A stretch of 64,000 bases of DNA from Collinsella sp. (GCA_019414245.1 DXMK01000007.1:272959-336958), one strand, 5' to 3'; positions 1 through 10,442 are shown, numbered from the stretch's first letter. The notes: generated by a model from the letters alone, not told the origin. Numbers and translations: made by a program.

Positions 1-1637
1 GTAACGCGCTGGTGTCGCACCTGTCCCAGGCGGGTTTTACCCCGCAGGAGATGATCGATGCGAACGTTGCCGTGAGCCGCGGGCGCGGGCAGCTTGCCGA
101 CCGCTTTTACGACCGCGTGATGTTTCCCATCTTTGACGAGCAGGGTCACAATATTGCCTTTGGCGGTCGTATTATGGGCGACGGCCAGCCTAAGTACCTC
201 AATACCGCCGAGACGAGCGTGTTTCATAAAAAACGAAACCTCTACGGTTTTAATTGGTCCAAGGAGTTTATCGTCGCGCAGGATACTGCCATCGTGGTGG
301 AGGGCTATACCGACTGCATCGCCTGTTGGGAGGCGGGGATTAAAAACGTTGTCGCTACGCTGGGCACCGCGCTCACGGAGCATCACGTCAAGACGCTCAC
401 TCGTTTTGCCAAGCGCATCGTGTATATGTTTGACGGCGATGCCGCCGGTCAAAAGGCTGCTCGCCGTGCGATTCAGTTTATCGAGCAGGATTCTATGGAC
501 CTGCGCTGCGTGGTGCTGCCCGACGGTAACGATCCCATGGAGTTCATCACGGCGCATGGTGGTGAGGCACTGCAGGCGCGCATCGACGCTGCCGAGCCGC
601 TCATGGACTTCGTGTACCGTTCGCTGCAGGAGTCGAGCGATATCACCACGCCGGGCGGTCGCGCCAAGGCGCTGGAGGACGCTCTCACGCTCATCTATCC
701 GCTGCGCGATAGCTATATGATCGATACGTACTTTATCCAGATTGCCGATCTGCTGGGTTTGGATCTGGAGACGGTGCGCGCGAGCTCGGGTCGTGTGTTT
801 CGCGATGTCGCCAAGCGCGAGGATGCGGAACGACGTCGTGAGCAGAACTATGAGCGCCAGCGGGCACAGACTGAGCGGTCCGGTAGCGCGGGCGGTCGGG
901 CGTCGGGTTCTCGCGATGCCGGTCGCGGTGCTTGGGCATCGGGCGCGACGCCGCCGGTGTCCGCGCCGGTCGAAGAAGAGCCGTACGACTACGTCCCGCT
1001 CGATGCCTACGGCGCCGCGCCCGTGGAGGTCGTCGACGACCTGCCGCCGATCGATGTGCCTGATGGTATGGGCGCTGTGCCTGTGGCTGACGGTTCGGGC
1101 GCACCGGCTGCGGCGGCGCCGATGGTTCTTACCGATCTTGAACGCAAGTCCTTGGCAGGGGAGCGCGAGCTGTTGACGATGCTCACGAGCTACCCCGACC
1201 TGTTCCGCACGTATGCCGACCGCATCTGCTCCATCGAGTGGGTTGACCCGCGTCACGAGTCCATTGCATGGGCCGTTCTGGCAACGCCGCCGGGAACCGA
1301 TCCTGCAGCCTGCATGGATGCGGCGCGCTCAGTGTGTCCCGATGCGGCAACGCTTGTGAGTGCCGGGCGCATCTCCGCGACGAGCAAGCACCCCACCGAG
1401 ACGAACATCGTGTTTATGCTTGATACGCTTGAGCTCTACACCATCAAGCGTCGCATGCGTGCCGCACAGGCCAAGCTGCGCCAGGACCGTTCACTCGATG
1501 ATGAGGCCCGTCGCGCGCTAACCATGCAGGCCGCGCAGGATTCGCAGCGTCAGCGCGAACTGCAAAAGTCAATCGGCGGCGTGGCGGACCCGTTCCGTTT
1601 GATTGGCCTGGAGGCCGCAGGCACCGAACAAGCCTAG
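1..1637 (+). CDS. dnaG: DNA primase DnaG, 5'-truncated by the window edge
   Basis: Synthesises RNA primers for the replication fork in complex with the replicative helicase. The reading frame is already open at base 3, so the N-terminal zinc-binding domain and the start of the catalytic core lie outside the window; the GTG at 12 is internal, not a start. The Toprim fold is visible as IVVEGYTDCIACW and later MFDGDAAGQKAARRA, which carry the acidic metal-binding residues. A low-complexity Arg/Gly/Ala/Pro linker follows (around bases 820-1120), then a C-terminal helicase-interaction domain starting near DLERKSLAGERELL. sigA follows after 110 bp, the usual dnaG-rpoD arrangement but without an rpsU visible here. 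Identification is secure from Toprim plus context. Confidence 0.95.
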   Translation, partial: NALVSHLSQAGFTPQEMIDANVAVSRGRGQLADRFYDRVMFPIFDEQGHNIAFGGRIMGDGQPKYLNTAETSVFHKKRNLYGFNWSKEFIVAQDTAIVVEGYTDCIACWEAGIKNVVATLGTALTEHHVKTLTRFAKRIVYMFDGDAAGQKAARRAIQFIEQDSMDLRCVVLPDGNDPMEFITAHGGEALQARIDAAEPLMDFVYRSLQESSDITTPGGRAKALEDALTLIYPLRDSYMIDTYFIQIADLLGLDLETVRASSGRVFRDVAKREDAERRREQNYERQRAQTERSGSAGGRASGSRDAGRGAWASGATPPVSAPVEEEPYDYVPLDAYGAAPVEVVDDLPPIDVPDGMGAVPVADGSGAPAAAAPMVLTDLERKSLAGERELLTMLTSYPDLFRTYADRICSIEWVDPRHESIAWAVLATPPGTDPAACMDAARSVCPDAATLVSAGRISATSKHPTETNIVFMLDTLELYTIKRRMRAAQAKLRQDRSLDDEARRALTMQAAQDSQRQRELQKSIGGVADPFRLIGLEAAGTEQA

Positions 1638-1747
1638 ATGTTGTGGTCAACCAGCGTATTCTCGCCTATATCCAGCCCTCTTTTTGGGTATAGACGTCAA
1701 TGTGTGTGCTAAAGTATTGAGTCCTGTGGACTATGAAGGGAGAATCT

Positions 1748-3097
<1,350 letters not shown>

Positions 3098-3108
3098 TCA
3101 AGCAAGAG

Positions 3109-3141
3109 GCGCCCTCAAGCACATCCGCTTGAGGGCGCTTT
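3109..3141 (+). terminator. Intrinsic terminator of dnaG-sigA
   Basis: Perfect 12-bp stem GCGCCCTCAAGC / GCTTGAGGGCGC with a 6-nt loop, followed by TTT. It lies 12 bp after the sigA stop codon. Confidence 0.85.
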
Positions 3142-3151
3142 CATGTAGTCG

Positions 3152-3195
3152 TTGGGGACGTTCTTGAATGACTGGTCGTTTAAGAACGTCCCCAA
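3152..3195. repeat. Dispersed intergenic palindrome, copy 1 (GGGGAC type)
   Basis: Perfect 14-bp inverted repeat TTGGGGACGTTCTT / AAGAACGTCCCCAA around a 16-nt loop containing GACT. Nearly the same arms recur after ileS at 30996-31040 with a different loop, so this is a mobile or amplified intergenic element rather than a simple terminator. It sits just after the sigA terminator and before the tRNA-Asn promoter. Confidence 0.8.
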
Positions 3196-3227
3196 TGACT
3201 AGGTCGGAAAATTTCTTAAAAAAGTTC

Positions 3228-3255
3228 TTGCCCTGAGCTGATTCGTCCGTATAAT
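3228..3255 (+). promoter_or_regulatory. Sigma-70 promoter for the tRNA-Asn pair
   Basis: -35 TTGCCC (3228-3233), 16-bp spacer, perfect -10 TATAAT (3250-3255), ending 30 bp before the first tRNA. The match to consensus fits strong stable-RNA transcription. Confidence 0.7.
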
Positions 3256-3285
3256 AAACTTCGTTGCTTGAGAGCACGCACCTAT

Positions 3286-3360
3286 TCCTCGGTAGCTCAA
3301 TGGTAGAGCACGCGGCTGTTAACCGCGCTGTTGTAGGTTCGAGTCCTACCCGGGGAGCCA
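3286..3360 (+). tRNA. tRNA-Asn (GTT), first copy
   Basis: 75-nt cloverleaf. Acceptor TCCTCGG pairs with CCGGGGA; the anticodon loop CTGTTAA gives anticodon GTT; the T-arm carries GGTTCGAGTCC; the 3' CCA is encoded. Identical to the second copy 33 bp downstream. Confidence 0.97.
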
Positions 3361-3393
3361 GAATTTTTCAGCCCTTTCTGTTGGGCTTTAAAT

Positions 3394-3468
3394 TCCTCGG
3401 TAGCTCAATGGTAGAGCACGCGGCTGTTAACCGCGCTGTTGTAGGTTCGAGTCCTACCCGGGGAGCCA
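3394..3468 (+). tRNA. tRNA-Asn (GTT), second copy
   Basis: Base-for-base duplicate of the first tRNA-Asn, with encoded CCA. The 33-nt spacer contains a small AGCCC/GGGCT hairpin, probably a processing or pausing structure within a common precursor. No promoter is evident in the spacer, so both copies are likely co-transcribed. Confidence 0.97.
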
Positions 3469-3474
3469 GGTTGT

Positions 3475-3504
3475 AAAACCCGTCGCTTATGCGGCGGGTT
3501 TTTT
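3475..3504 (+). terminator. Terminator of the tRNA-Asn operon
   Basis: 10-bp stem AACCCGTCGC / GCGGCGGGTT (one G-T pair) with loop TTAT and a T-run, starting 7 bp after the second tRNA. Confidence 0.85.
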
Positions 3505-3662
3505 CATGCCGCGATCGCTGTTCGCGAACGTTACCGTATCAACATTTCGTGTCGAGGATGTAATCCCGAGGCCCGCCACCTCAACATGGCGCGGTCGTTG
3601 TAGAATATTCCAATGATTGCTCCCACGAGATGGTGCCGCGAGCACCAGATAAGGAGATTCTT

Positions 3663-4019
3663 GTGTCTGAGACCATTAACGGCAGCCTGAGCGTCTCGAA
3701 CGACGTTATTGCCGATATTGCCGGTTATGCCGCGATGACGTGCTATGGCGTCGTCGGTATGGCCGAACAGCTCCAGGGCGCCGAGAGCGTGCGCCTGCTT
3801 GCCGGTCAGCGCCTCCGCAAGGGCGTGCTTGTCTCCGCCGACGAGAACGGCCTTACGGTCGATCTTCACGTCGTGCTCGAGAACGGCGTCAACATGAAGT
3901 CCGTCTGCCACAATCTTTCGAGCTCCGTTGCCTTTACCCTGCAGGAGATCGCCCAGATCGATCCCGCCAGCCTTAAGATCGGCATCCATATCGACGCGCT
4001 CAAGAGCCGTCTGAACTAG
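3663..4019 (+). CDS. Asp23/Gls24-family protein (YloU-like)
   Basis: Small alkaline-shock/Gls24 family protein (118 aa) of uncertain biochemical role; in Firmicutes the homologue YloU is always paired with the fatty-acid kinase gene. Start chosen at GTG 3663 because AAGGAG lies 6 bp upstream; the longer frame from 3630 lacks a ribosome site. The fold signature is the opening ISNDVIADIAGYAAMTCYGVVGMAE-type segment (here SVSNDVIADIAGYAAMT), followed by strands ending in IGIHIDAL. It is 27 bp upstream of the FakA-like gene, supporting a membrane/lipid-related role. A second Asp23 paralogue occurs at 49783. Confidence 0.88.
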   Translation: MSETINGSLSVSNDVIADIAGYAAMTCYGVVGMAEQLQGAESVRLLAGQRLRKGVLVSADENGLTVDLHVVLENGVNMKSVCHNLSSSVAFTLQEIAQIDPASLKIGIHIDALKSRLN

Positions 4020-4046
4020 CATCCGAAAACGGAGATTCAAATACCC

Positions 4047-5708
4047 ATGATTGCAAAGACCATTCGCACCTGTTTTCCGATCGCTGCGGCTGCCGTTTCC
4101 GACAAGGCCGAGGAGATCAACAAGCTCAACGTCTTCCCCGTACCCGACGGCGACACCGGCACCAACATGTCGCTCACGCTCGCCTCGGTGACCAAGGAGC
4201 TTTCCGCCCTTCCCGCCGATGCCGATATGGAGGCCATCGCCGGCGCCATCACCCACGGCTCCCTGATGGGTGCCCGCGGTAACTCCGGAGTCATCACCTC
4301 GCAGATTCTGCGCGGCGTGGCCGAGGGTCTTGTCTCTGCCGACGAGCCTATTACGTCCGCCAACATTGCCTTCGCCTTCCGTCGTGCCGTCAAGGTTGCC
4401 TTCCAGGCTGTCCGCAAGCCCATCGAGGGCACGATCCTCACGGTCCTGCGCGATGTCTCGACCAAGGCCGATGAGTGCGAGAAGAAGAAGTTCTCGGCCG
4501 AGGATGCGCTCGATGCTATCGTCGTCGAGGCGTACCAGTCCGTCGCCCGCACGCCCGACCTGCTGCCCGTTCTGAAGGAGAACGGCGTGGTCGACTCCGG
4601 CGCCTTTGGCTTCGCCATCTTCCTTGAGAACTTTGTGGCTGCAGCACTTGGCCGCAGCACCGTTGTCGAGGATTTCTCCGCCACGTTTGATTCCGCTGTC
4701 TCTGCCCGCGACGCGGCCCTTGGTCGCGTTGAGATCGAGGCCAACGACGATTGGGAGGGCTCGGAGTTCCGCTACTGCAACGAGTTCCTGTTTAAGGCCG
4801 ACGCCCCGTTTGACGAGGACGAGTGCCTTAAGTTCCTGGGTTCCATGGGCGACTGCGAGCTTCTCGTGGGCGCCTATCCCGACTACAAGATCCATGTGCA
4901 CTCCAACACCCCCAACCTGGTGCTCGAGCACATGCTGCAGCTCGGTCAGATCTATGAGGTCTTTATCCACAACATGGAGATGGAGGCCCACGACCGTACC
5001 GCCAAGATCCACGAGGATCAGGAAAAGGCCGCCGAGCCCGCCAAGGCGCTGGGCTTTGTCGCCGTTGCCGCCGGTTCGGGCGAGGCCGACATCCTCAAGT
5101 CCCTCGGCGTTGACGTGATCGTCTCGGGTGGCCAGACCATGAACCCCTCGACCGCCGATCTGCTGGGCGCCGTCGACCAGGTCAACGCGACCTCGGTCAT
5201 CATCCTGCCCAACAACGGCAACATCCGCATGGCTGCCGAGGCCGCTGCCTCTGCCTGCACCGATAAGAAGGTCGCCGTCGTTCCCACCAAGACCGTTCCC
5301 CAGGCGTTCTCCGCGCTGTTCGCCGTCCTGCCCGATTCCGAGCTCGAGGACGCCGTCGCCGCCATGGTCGACGCCATCAGCGAGGTCCGCGATGGCGAGG
5401 TCACCCGCGCCGTGCGCGATTCCAGCGCCTCGGACGGCTCTCCGATTCACTCCGGTGACGTCATGGGCATCATCGCCGGTTCCATCGACGTGGTCGGCTC
5501 CGATGTGAAACAGGTCACCCTCGACTGCATCAACCGTATGCAGGAGGAAGAGGAAGGCGACGCGCTGACGATTCTGGCCGGCGAGGAACTGTCCAATGAG
5601 GCCTTCCAGGAGATTGTCGACGCCATTGAGGAGGCTCAGCCCGATCTGGAGATTGACGCCCATCGTGGCGAGCAGCCGCTCTATCCCGTGATCTTCTCGA
5701 TCGAGTAG
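4047..5708 (+). CDS. fakA: DAK2-domain fatty acid kinase FakA-like protein
   Basis: Predicted ATP-dependent fatty acid kinase subunit that phosphorylates FakB(DegV)-bound fatty acids to acyl-phosphate. It has 553 aa. Residues 28-42 carry the dihydroxyacetone-kinase-type nucleotide/metal motif NVFPVPDGDTGTNM, followed by GSLMGARGNSGVITSQILRG; the C-terminal half has the DAK1-like/EDD-linked portion (ASSVI-type segment TSVIILPNNGNIRMAAEAA). No degV/fakB is in this window, so partners must be elsewhere. Directly downstream of asp23 and 10 bp upstream of recG, the YloU-YloV-RecG order known from Gram-positives. Confidence 0.9.
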   Translation: MIAKTIRTCFPIAAAAVSDKAEEINKLNVFPVPDGDTGTNMSLTLASVTKELSALPADADMEAIAGAITHGSLMGARGNSGVITSQILRGVAEGLVSADEPITSANIAFAFRRAVKVAFQAVRKPIEGTILTVLRDVSTKADECEKKKFSAEDALDAIVVEAYQSVARTPDLLPVLKENGVVDSGAFGFAIFLENFVAAALGRSTVVEDFSATFDSAVSARDAALGRVEIEANDDWEGSEFRYCNEFLFKADAPFDEDECLKFLGSMGDCELLVGAYPDYKIHVHSNTPNLVLEHMLQLGQIYEVFIHNMEMEAHDRTAKIHEDQEKAAEPAKALGFVAVAAGSGEADILKSLGVDVIVSGGQTMNPSTADLLGAVDQVNATSVIILPNNGNIRMAAEAAASACTDKKVAVVPTKTVPQAFSALFAVLPDSELEDAVAAMVDAISEVRDGEVTRAVRDSSASDGSPIHSGDVMGIIAGSIDVVGSDVKQVTLDCINRMQEEEEGDALTILAGEELSNEAFQEIVDAIEEAQPDLEIDAHRGEQPLYPVIFSIE

Positions 5709-5718
5709 GCAACTGCCC

Positions 5719-7896
5719 ATGTCCGAACTGTGCTCCGTGCCGCGCGTCTCGGAGCGCTTTGCCCAGAGCAATGCGCTCGACGAGGATATCGCGCGACTCA
5801 AATATGTTTCGGGTAAACGTGAGGAGGCCCTTCGCCGTCTGGGAATTCGGACGGTGGGGGACCTCCTTCTCCATATCCCTCATCGATACCTGGACTTTAC
5901 GCGCTCCTGGTCCATCGAGATGGCGCCCATCGGTACCGTGTGTACCATCATCGCCACGGTCGACCGTATCGTTCAAAAGAAGCCGCGTCCGCGCATGCAG
6001 GTGACCGAGGTCTCACTCGTTGATGAGACGGGCGTGCTGCAGGTCGCCTTTTTCCGTCAGCCTTGGATTGCCCAGCAGCTTAAGCAGGGCGACCGCCTGG
6101 CCGTGATGGGCAAGGTTGAGTTTGCCTACGGTTTTAAGCAGATGGCCTCGCCGCACTTTGAAAAGCTCGATGAGGGGCGTGCTGCGGGCACCATTTTGCC
6201 GGTCCATTATGTGAGTGACGGCGTGAGCCAGGCATGGATGCGCCGCATCGTAAGTGGCGCGCTCGAGGTCGTCGGCAATCCCTTCGACCCGATTCCCGCA
6301 CGCTTGCGCGTTAAACGTCGCCTGATGAGCGATGCTCGTGCGCTTCGATCGATCCACTTTCCTTCGAGCATGGCTGAGCGCGATATCGCGCGCGCACGGC
6401 TTGCCTACGAGGAGTGCCTCTACCTGCAGCTGGCGCTGCGCCTGCGCAACGACGGCAGCCTGGTCGATGTGGTGCCCTACGCCCACGCCGCGGGCGAGCA
6501 CCTGGCCGCGCTTAAGCTGGCCCTGCCGTTTTCTCTGAGCGACGAGCAGGAGGCCGCGTTCCAAGATATCCTGCGCGATATGTGCGATGGCGGGCGCGTG
6601 ATGAACCGCCTGCTGCTGGGCGATGTCGGTACCGGTAAGACCGCCGTTGCCGCCTGCGCGCTGGCTGTGGCTGCCGATAGCGGCACGCAGGCCTGCGTTA
6701 TGGCGCCCACGGGCGTGCTGGCGCGTCAATATGCCGATAAGACCGGCCCCTTGCTCTTGCAGGCTGGCATGACCTGGGCGCTCCTGACGGGCGCCACGCC
6801 GGCGGCCGAGCGCGAGCGGATCCATGCCCAGCTGGAATCGGGCGAGCTCGATGTCCTCTTTGGCACCCACGCGGTGCTTTCGGATAACGTGGCGTTTAAG
6901 CATCTGTCGCTCGTGGTCATCGATGAGCAGCACCGGTTTGGCGTCGGCCAACGCAACGCCCTGCGTGCGAAGGGCCCTGGTGCCGATCTGCTCGTTATGA
7001 CGGCAACGCCCATCCCACGTACGCTGGCGCTTTCGGTCTACGGCGATCTGGACACGAGCATCATCCGCCATCGGCCCGTCCCTGGCGCTGGCGTGACGAC
7101 ACGCGTGCTTACCGAGTCGAGCCGCGACCTTGCCTATGGCGCCATCCGCGAGGCGCATGAAAAGGGTCAGCAGGCCTACGTGATTTGCCCGCTCGTGGAG
7201 CCGAGCGACTCGGCCGATGAGCTTGAGGATGTGCCCGGTATCGTCCGTGACGACGAGGGTCGCGTAACCGTGCCCGTGCCGCTGCACGATACGGCAACCG
7301 AGCTCGACCGCCTACGCCTGGCGTTGCCGGGGCTTACCATCGAGCGTCTTCACGGCCGCATGCCGGCGGGGGAGAAGGATCGCGTGATCGACGCCTTCAA
7401 GCGCGGCGAGATCGACGTGCTCGTTTCGACCACGGTGGTCGAGGTGGGCGTCGACGTGCCCAACGCCACCGTCATGGTCATCGAGAACGGTGAGCGCTTT
7501 GGCTTGGCGGCCCTGCACCAGCTGCGCGGCCGCGTGGGCCGCGGCAGCGTGTCGGGCACCTGCCTGGTCATGACGCACTCCAAGGGCAACGGCGGCGCTT
7601 CGGCGGCGCAAGACCGTCTCCAGTCGCTCGAAAAGACCTCGGACGGCTTTACGCTCGCCCAGATGGACCTTCGTCTGCGCCACGAGGGCGAAATCCTGGG
7701 GTACCGCCAGCATGGCGGTGTGACTCTGCGCTTTGTCGACCTGGATGCCGACGAGGAGCTGATCGAGTGGGCCCATTTGGACGCGGTCGAGCTCTTGCGG
7801 TATGCTTGCAACCTTGACTCCGTGGCGACGCGCCCCCTGCGCGATGCGGTCGCCATGCGATATCGACACATTTTTAAGGAGGTCAGCGGAGGATGA
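5719..7896 (+). CDS. recG: ATP-dependent DNA helicase RecG
   Basis: Superfamily 2 helicase that remodels stalled forks and branched DNA. The 725-aa product has an N-terminal wedge/OB domain (around residues 60-160; IATVDRIVQKKPRPRMQVTE), Walker A LLLGDVGTGKTAVA (about 297), the DEQH box (IDEQHRFGVGQR, about 400), MTATPIPRTLAL and the C-terminal helicase motif QLRGRVGRG. Its stop overlaps the rsmD start in an ATGA, so the two are translationally coupled. Full length for the family. Confidence 0.97.
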   Translation: MSELCSVPRVSERFAQSNALDEDIARLKYVSGKREEALRRLGIRTVGDLLLHIPHRYLDFTRSWSIEMAPIGTVCTIIATVDRIVQKKPRPRMQVTEVSLVDETGVLQVAFFRQPWIAQQLKQGDRLAVMGKVEFAYGFKQMASPHFEKLDEGRAAGTILPVHYVSDGVSQAWMRRIVSGALEVVGNPFDPIPARLRVKRRLMSDARALRSIHFPSSMAERDIARARLAYEECLYLQLALRLRNDGSLVDVVPYAHAAGEHLAALKLALPFSLSDEQEAAFQDILRDMCDGGRVMNRLLLGDVGTGKTAVAACALAVAADSGTQACVMAPTGVLARQYADKTGPLLLQAGMTWALLTGATPAAERERIHAQLESGELDVLFGTHAVLSDNVAFKHLSLVVIDEQHRFGVGQRNALRAKGPGADLLVMTATPIPRTLALSVYGDLDTSIIRHRPVPGAGVTTRVLTESSRDLAYGAIREAHEKGQQAYVICPLVEPSDSADELEDVPGIVRDDEGRVTVPVPLHDTATELDRLRLALPGLTIERLHGRMPAGEKDRVIDAFKRGEIDVLVSTTVVEVGVDVPNATVMVIENGERFGLAALHQLRGRVGRGSVSGTCLVMTHSKGNGGASAAQDRLQSLEKTSDGFTLAQMDLRLRHEGEILGYRQHGGVTLRFVDLDADEELIEWAHLDAVELLRYACNLDSVATRPLRDAVAMRYRHIFKEVSGG

Positions 7897-8549
7897 GAAT
7901 CATCGGCGGCGAATGGCGCGGTCGTAAGATCGAGGAGCCCCGTGGTCGCGATGTCACCCGCCCCACGACCGATCGTGTGCGCGAGGCATGCGCATCTATG
8001 GTCATGTCGGCATTTGACTTCGATCTGGACGAGGTCCGCGTGCTGGACGCCTTTGGCGGCTCCGGCGCCTTAGGGTTAGAGATGCTCTCACGTGGCGCCC
8101 GCTCGCTCACGACGTTCGAGATCGATCGGAATGCCGCGCGGCTCATTACCAAGAATATCGAGTCGCTCTGCCGTGACCGTGCGCGTTGGCGCGTGGTAAC
8201 GGGCGACATGCTGGCGAGCGCCTCGCGCGGTCGTGTGCCGGGCGGCCCCTTTGATCTGGTCCTGCTCGACCCGCCCTATGCTTTTGGTGCCGAGCCGGTC
8301 GAGATACTGCTGCAGAACCTGGCTCAGCAGGGTCTGCTTGCACCTGGCGCTTATGCCCTGTTTGAGCATGCCGCCGCTGATGCGGGCGCGCATCCGGCAG
8401 GCTTTGAGATCGTGCGCGAGAAGCGCTACGGCATTACCTCGGTCGACCTGCTTCGTTGGGTCGGCGATGACGATGGTGAGGAAGATTGCGCCGGCACCGA
8501 TGCTCACAACACCGATGCCATGACGGTTCAGGAGAACGCCCATGAGTGA
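7893..8549 (+). CDS. rsmD: 16S rRNA (guanine(966)-N2)-methyltransferase RsmD
   Basis: Methylates G966 of 16S rRNA during 30S assembly using S-adenosylmethionine. The 218-aa product starts MRIIGGEWRGRKIEEPRG, typical of the family, followed by RPTTDRVREA, the SAM-binding DAFGGSGALGLEMLSRGA (about 50) and the catalytic N6/N2-methyltransferase motif LLDPPYAF (about 124). The start overlaps recG by 4 bp and its end overlaps coaD by 8 bp; rsmD-coaD is a classical pair. Confidence 0.96.
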   Translation: MRIIGGEWRGRKIEEPRGRDVTRPTTDRVREACASMVMSAFDFDLDEVRVLDAFGGSGALGLEMLSRGARSLTTFEIDRNAARLITKNIESLCRDRARWRVVTGDMLASASRGRVPGGPFDLVLLDPPYAFGAEPVEILLQNLAQQGLLAPGAYALFEHAAADAGAHPAGFEIVREKRYGITSVDLLRWVGDDDGEEDCAGTDAHNTDAMTVQENAHE

Positions 8550-9039
8550 CACCATCAACCGCGTGATCGTCCCGGGCACCTTCGATCCCATCACGTTTGG
8601 CCATATCGACGTCATCCGCCGCGCCCGCCGCATCTTTCCCAGCGTGATCGTCGCTGTCGCCGAGTCGCAGGGTAAAAACGGTGTGGGCACCACGTTTATG
8701 CTGGATGAGCGCGTGGCGCTGGCTCGTGAGGCGCTCGGTGATATCGACGGCGTCGAGGTCCTGCCCTTTACCGGCCTCTTGGTCGACTTCGCTCGCGAGC
8801 AGGGGGCGGGGGCCGTGGTCAAAGGCCTGCGCGCCATGACCGACTTTGAGTACGAGCTGCAGCAGGCAGACCTCAACTATCGCTTGGATAACGAGCTGGA
8901 GTCCATCTTTGTCATGAGTGCGCCGCAGTACGGCTATATCTCGAGTTCGGTCGTTCGCCAAATCGCCTCGCTCGGCAGCGATGTATCGACGTTTGTCCCG
9001 CCCAACGTGGTCGAAGCGCTCAGACACCGCTTTTCGTGA
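8542..9039 (+). CDS. coaD: Phosphopantetheine adenylyltransferase CoaD
   Basis: Penultimate step of coenzyme A synthesis: ATP + 4'-phosphopantetheine to dephospho-CoA. The 165-aa product shows the nucleotidyltransferase signature PGTFDPITFGHIDVIRRA (residues 11-28, the GHID being the HxGH-type catalytic site), VVKGLRAMTDFEYELQQA and YGYISSSVVRQIA. Length and motifs are normal for the family. A candidate promoter region of about 70 bp separates it from the next operon. Confidence 0.97.
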   Translation: MSDTINRVIVPGTFDPITFGHIDVIRRARRIFPSVIVAVAESQGKNGVGTTFMLDERVALAREALGDIDGVEVLPFTGLLVDFAREQGAGAVVKGLRAMTDFEYELQQADLNYRLDNELESIFVMSAPQYGYISSSVVRQIASLGSDVSTFVPPNVVEALRHRFS

Positions 9040-9107
9040 CGTTTTTTATTGCCTGGTGGCATGTGGTAAACTAGCACGATGATATGTTACCTATGAAAGG
9101 AGACCGG

Positions 9108-9605
9108 ATGCCGGGCGAGAATTTTCCTGGCGATAGGATCGTCAGCTTGGTCGATGAGCTCGAAGGGCTGATCGAGGAAGCCAAGCCGCCTTTCGGCAAG
9201 AACGCTCAGTTCAAGGTCATCGACGCCGACGTGTTCTTCAACATCCTCGACGAGATCCGCATGAGCTATCCCGAGGAGTGGCAGAAGTCCCGCCGTATCC
9301 TTAAGGAGCGCGAGGAGCTTATGGCTTCCGCCGCCGCTCAGGCCGATTCCATCATCGCCGACGCTCAGCAGCAGGCCCTCACCATTGCCGGTGAGCAGGA
9401 GATCGTCCGCTTGGCACAGCAGCAGGCCGACGACATCCGCGATCGTGCCCAGCAGTACGAGCGCGAGACGCGTTATGCTGCCGAGGACTACGCAGAGCAG
9501 GTCTTTACGCACCTGGAGGAGAACCTCAAGAGCCTGACCGGCACCGTTACCCGTTGCCGTCAGCAGCTCAACGAGGGTGCCGCCCAACAGAATGGTCAGT
9601 GGTAA
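9108..9605 (+). CDS. Coiled-coil DivIVA-like / SepIVA-type protein
   Basis: 165-aa hydrophilic protein with no enzymatic motif. Start set at ATG 9108 (MPGENFPGD) because AAAGGAG lies six bases upstream; the ATG at 9084 has none. The N-terminal part contains LVDELEGLIEEAKPPFGK and FFNILDEIRMSYPEEWQ, and residues about 60-145 form a Gln/Ala/Glu-rich coiled coil (AAAQADSIIADAQQQALTIA). In actinobacteria a DivIVA-like septation factor (SepIVA, Rv2927c type) sits just upstream of DUF177 and rnc; the same neighbourhood here (DUF177, rpmF, rnc) makes that the best guess. Function inferred from context and composition only. Confidence 0.65.
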   Translation: MPGENFPGDRIVSLVDELEGLIEEAKPPFGKNAQFKVIDADVFFNILDEIRMSYPEEWQKSRRILKEREELMASAAAQADSIIADAQQQALTIAGEQEIVRLAQQQADDIRDRAQQYERETRYAAEDYAEQVFTHLEENLKSLTGTVTRCRQQLNEGAAQQNGQW

Positions 9606-10159
9606 TGGCTGAGTTCCCGAGCGTTACCGTCGATCTTTCCGAGCAGCTCGAGTTTCCTGGTGATTCGTATCCGCTGACCGGTAAGGTCGACGTCGCCACC
9701 TACATGGTGGGCGAGAAGGAGTATCAGCTACAGGACGGCATCGACTACGACGTTGTCTTTACCAATGCCGGTACCGGTGTCTTGCTCACGGGCATGGTCC
9801 GCGCGCACGCCACCGGCGAGTGCGACCGTTGCCTGGAGCCCGCCTCGTTTGATATCGCCGGCGAGATCGAGGAGTTCTACCTCTTTGAGGAGCCCGAGGA
9901 TCCCGAGGCCTACGAGGACGGCTACGAGCTCCTGGGTGAGGACCGCATCGTCGATCTGGGTGAGCCCATCAACGACGCGGTCGTTATGGACACGCCGTTT
10001 GTCGTTCTGTGCAAGCCCGATTGCCGCGGTCTGTGCCCCACTTGCGGTTGCAATCTCAACGTCGAGCAATGCGATTGCGCCGCCCAGGCAGAGGCAGAAT
10101 GGGTCGCTGCCACGGAAAATCCATTTGCAGCATTGAAGAATCTCAAGCTCGATGAGTAA
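9605..10159 (+). CDS. yceD: DUF177 / YceD family protein
   Basis: 184-aa member of the YceD/DUF177 family, which is almost always encoded just upstream of ribosomal protein L32 and is linked to 23S rRNA accumulation and processing. Start at ATG 9605 overlaps the preceding stop (TAATG). Two Cys clusters are visible, CDRCLEPA near residue 75 and CKPDCRGLCPTCGCNL followed by CDC near 137-160, suggesting a zinc-binding C-terminus. The middle is strongly acidic (FEEPEDPEAYEDGYE). rpmF follows 64 bp downstream. Confidence 0.9.
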   Translation: MAEFPSVTVDLSEQLEFPGDSYPLTGKVDVATYMVGEKEYQLQDGIDYDVVFTNAGTGVLLTGMVRAHATGECDRCLEPASFDIAGEIEEFYLFEEPEDPEAYEDGYELLGEDRIVDLGEPINDAVVMDTPFVVLCKPDCRGLCPTCGCNLNVEQCDCAAQAEAEWVAATENPFAALKNLKLDE

Positions 10160-10223
10160 AACTGTGGTAGTATCGCTACTTGCGCGTAATCGCCACACTG
10201 GATAGTTCATAAGGAAGGTCACT

Positions 10224-10403
10224 ATGCCCGTACCTAAACAAAAGCAGGGTCGTATCCGCACTCACACCCGTCGTTCCGCCAACATGAAGATCTCGGCTGC
10301 GGCTCAGTCCACGTGCCCCCGTTGCGGCGCTGTCAAGCTTCCGCACCACGTGTGCCCCAGCTGCGGTTTCTATAAGGACCGTGAGGTTATCGTTACCGAG
10401 TAA
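10224..10403 (+). CDS. rpmF: 50S ribosomal protein L32
   Basis: 59-aa ribosomal protein of the large subunit. It begins MPVPKQKQGRIRTHTRRSAN, the conserved L32 N-terminus, and has the zinc-ribbon form with CPRC at 31-34 and CPSC at 44-47 (a C+ paralogue; zinc-free C- versions also exist in bacteria). AAGGAAGG precedes the ATG. Conserved placement between DUF177 and plsX. Confidence 0.97.
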   Translation: MPVPKQKQGRIRTHTRRSANMKISAAAQSTCPRCGAVKLPHHVCPSCGFYKDREVIVTE

Positions 10404-10442
10404 CGGTATACTCTGGATGCGATGCCGTTCCAAATGGAACCA

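Noticed and set aside
3361..3393. Spacer between the two tRNA-Asn genes as an attachment site
   Set aside because: Duplicate tRNAs could mark an integration event, but nothing integrase-like lies between or beside them; simple tandem duplication fits better.
3531..5801. 756-codon minus-strand ORF across asp23 and fakA
   Set aside because: Shadow of two well-supported plus-strand genes.
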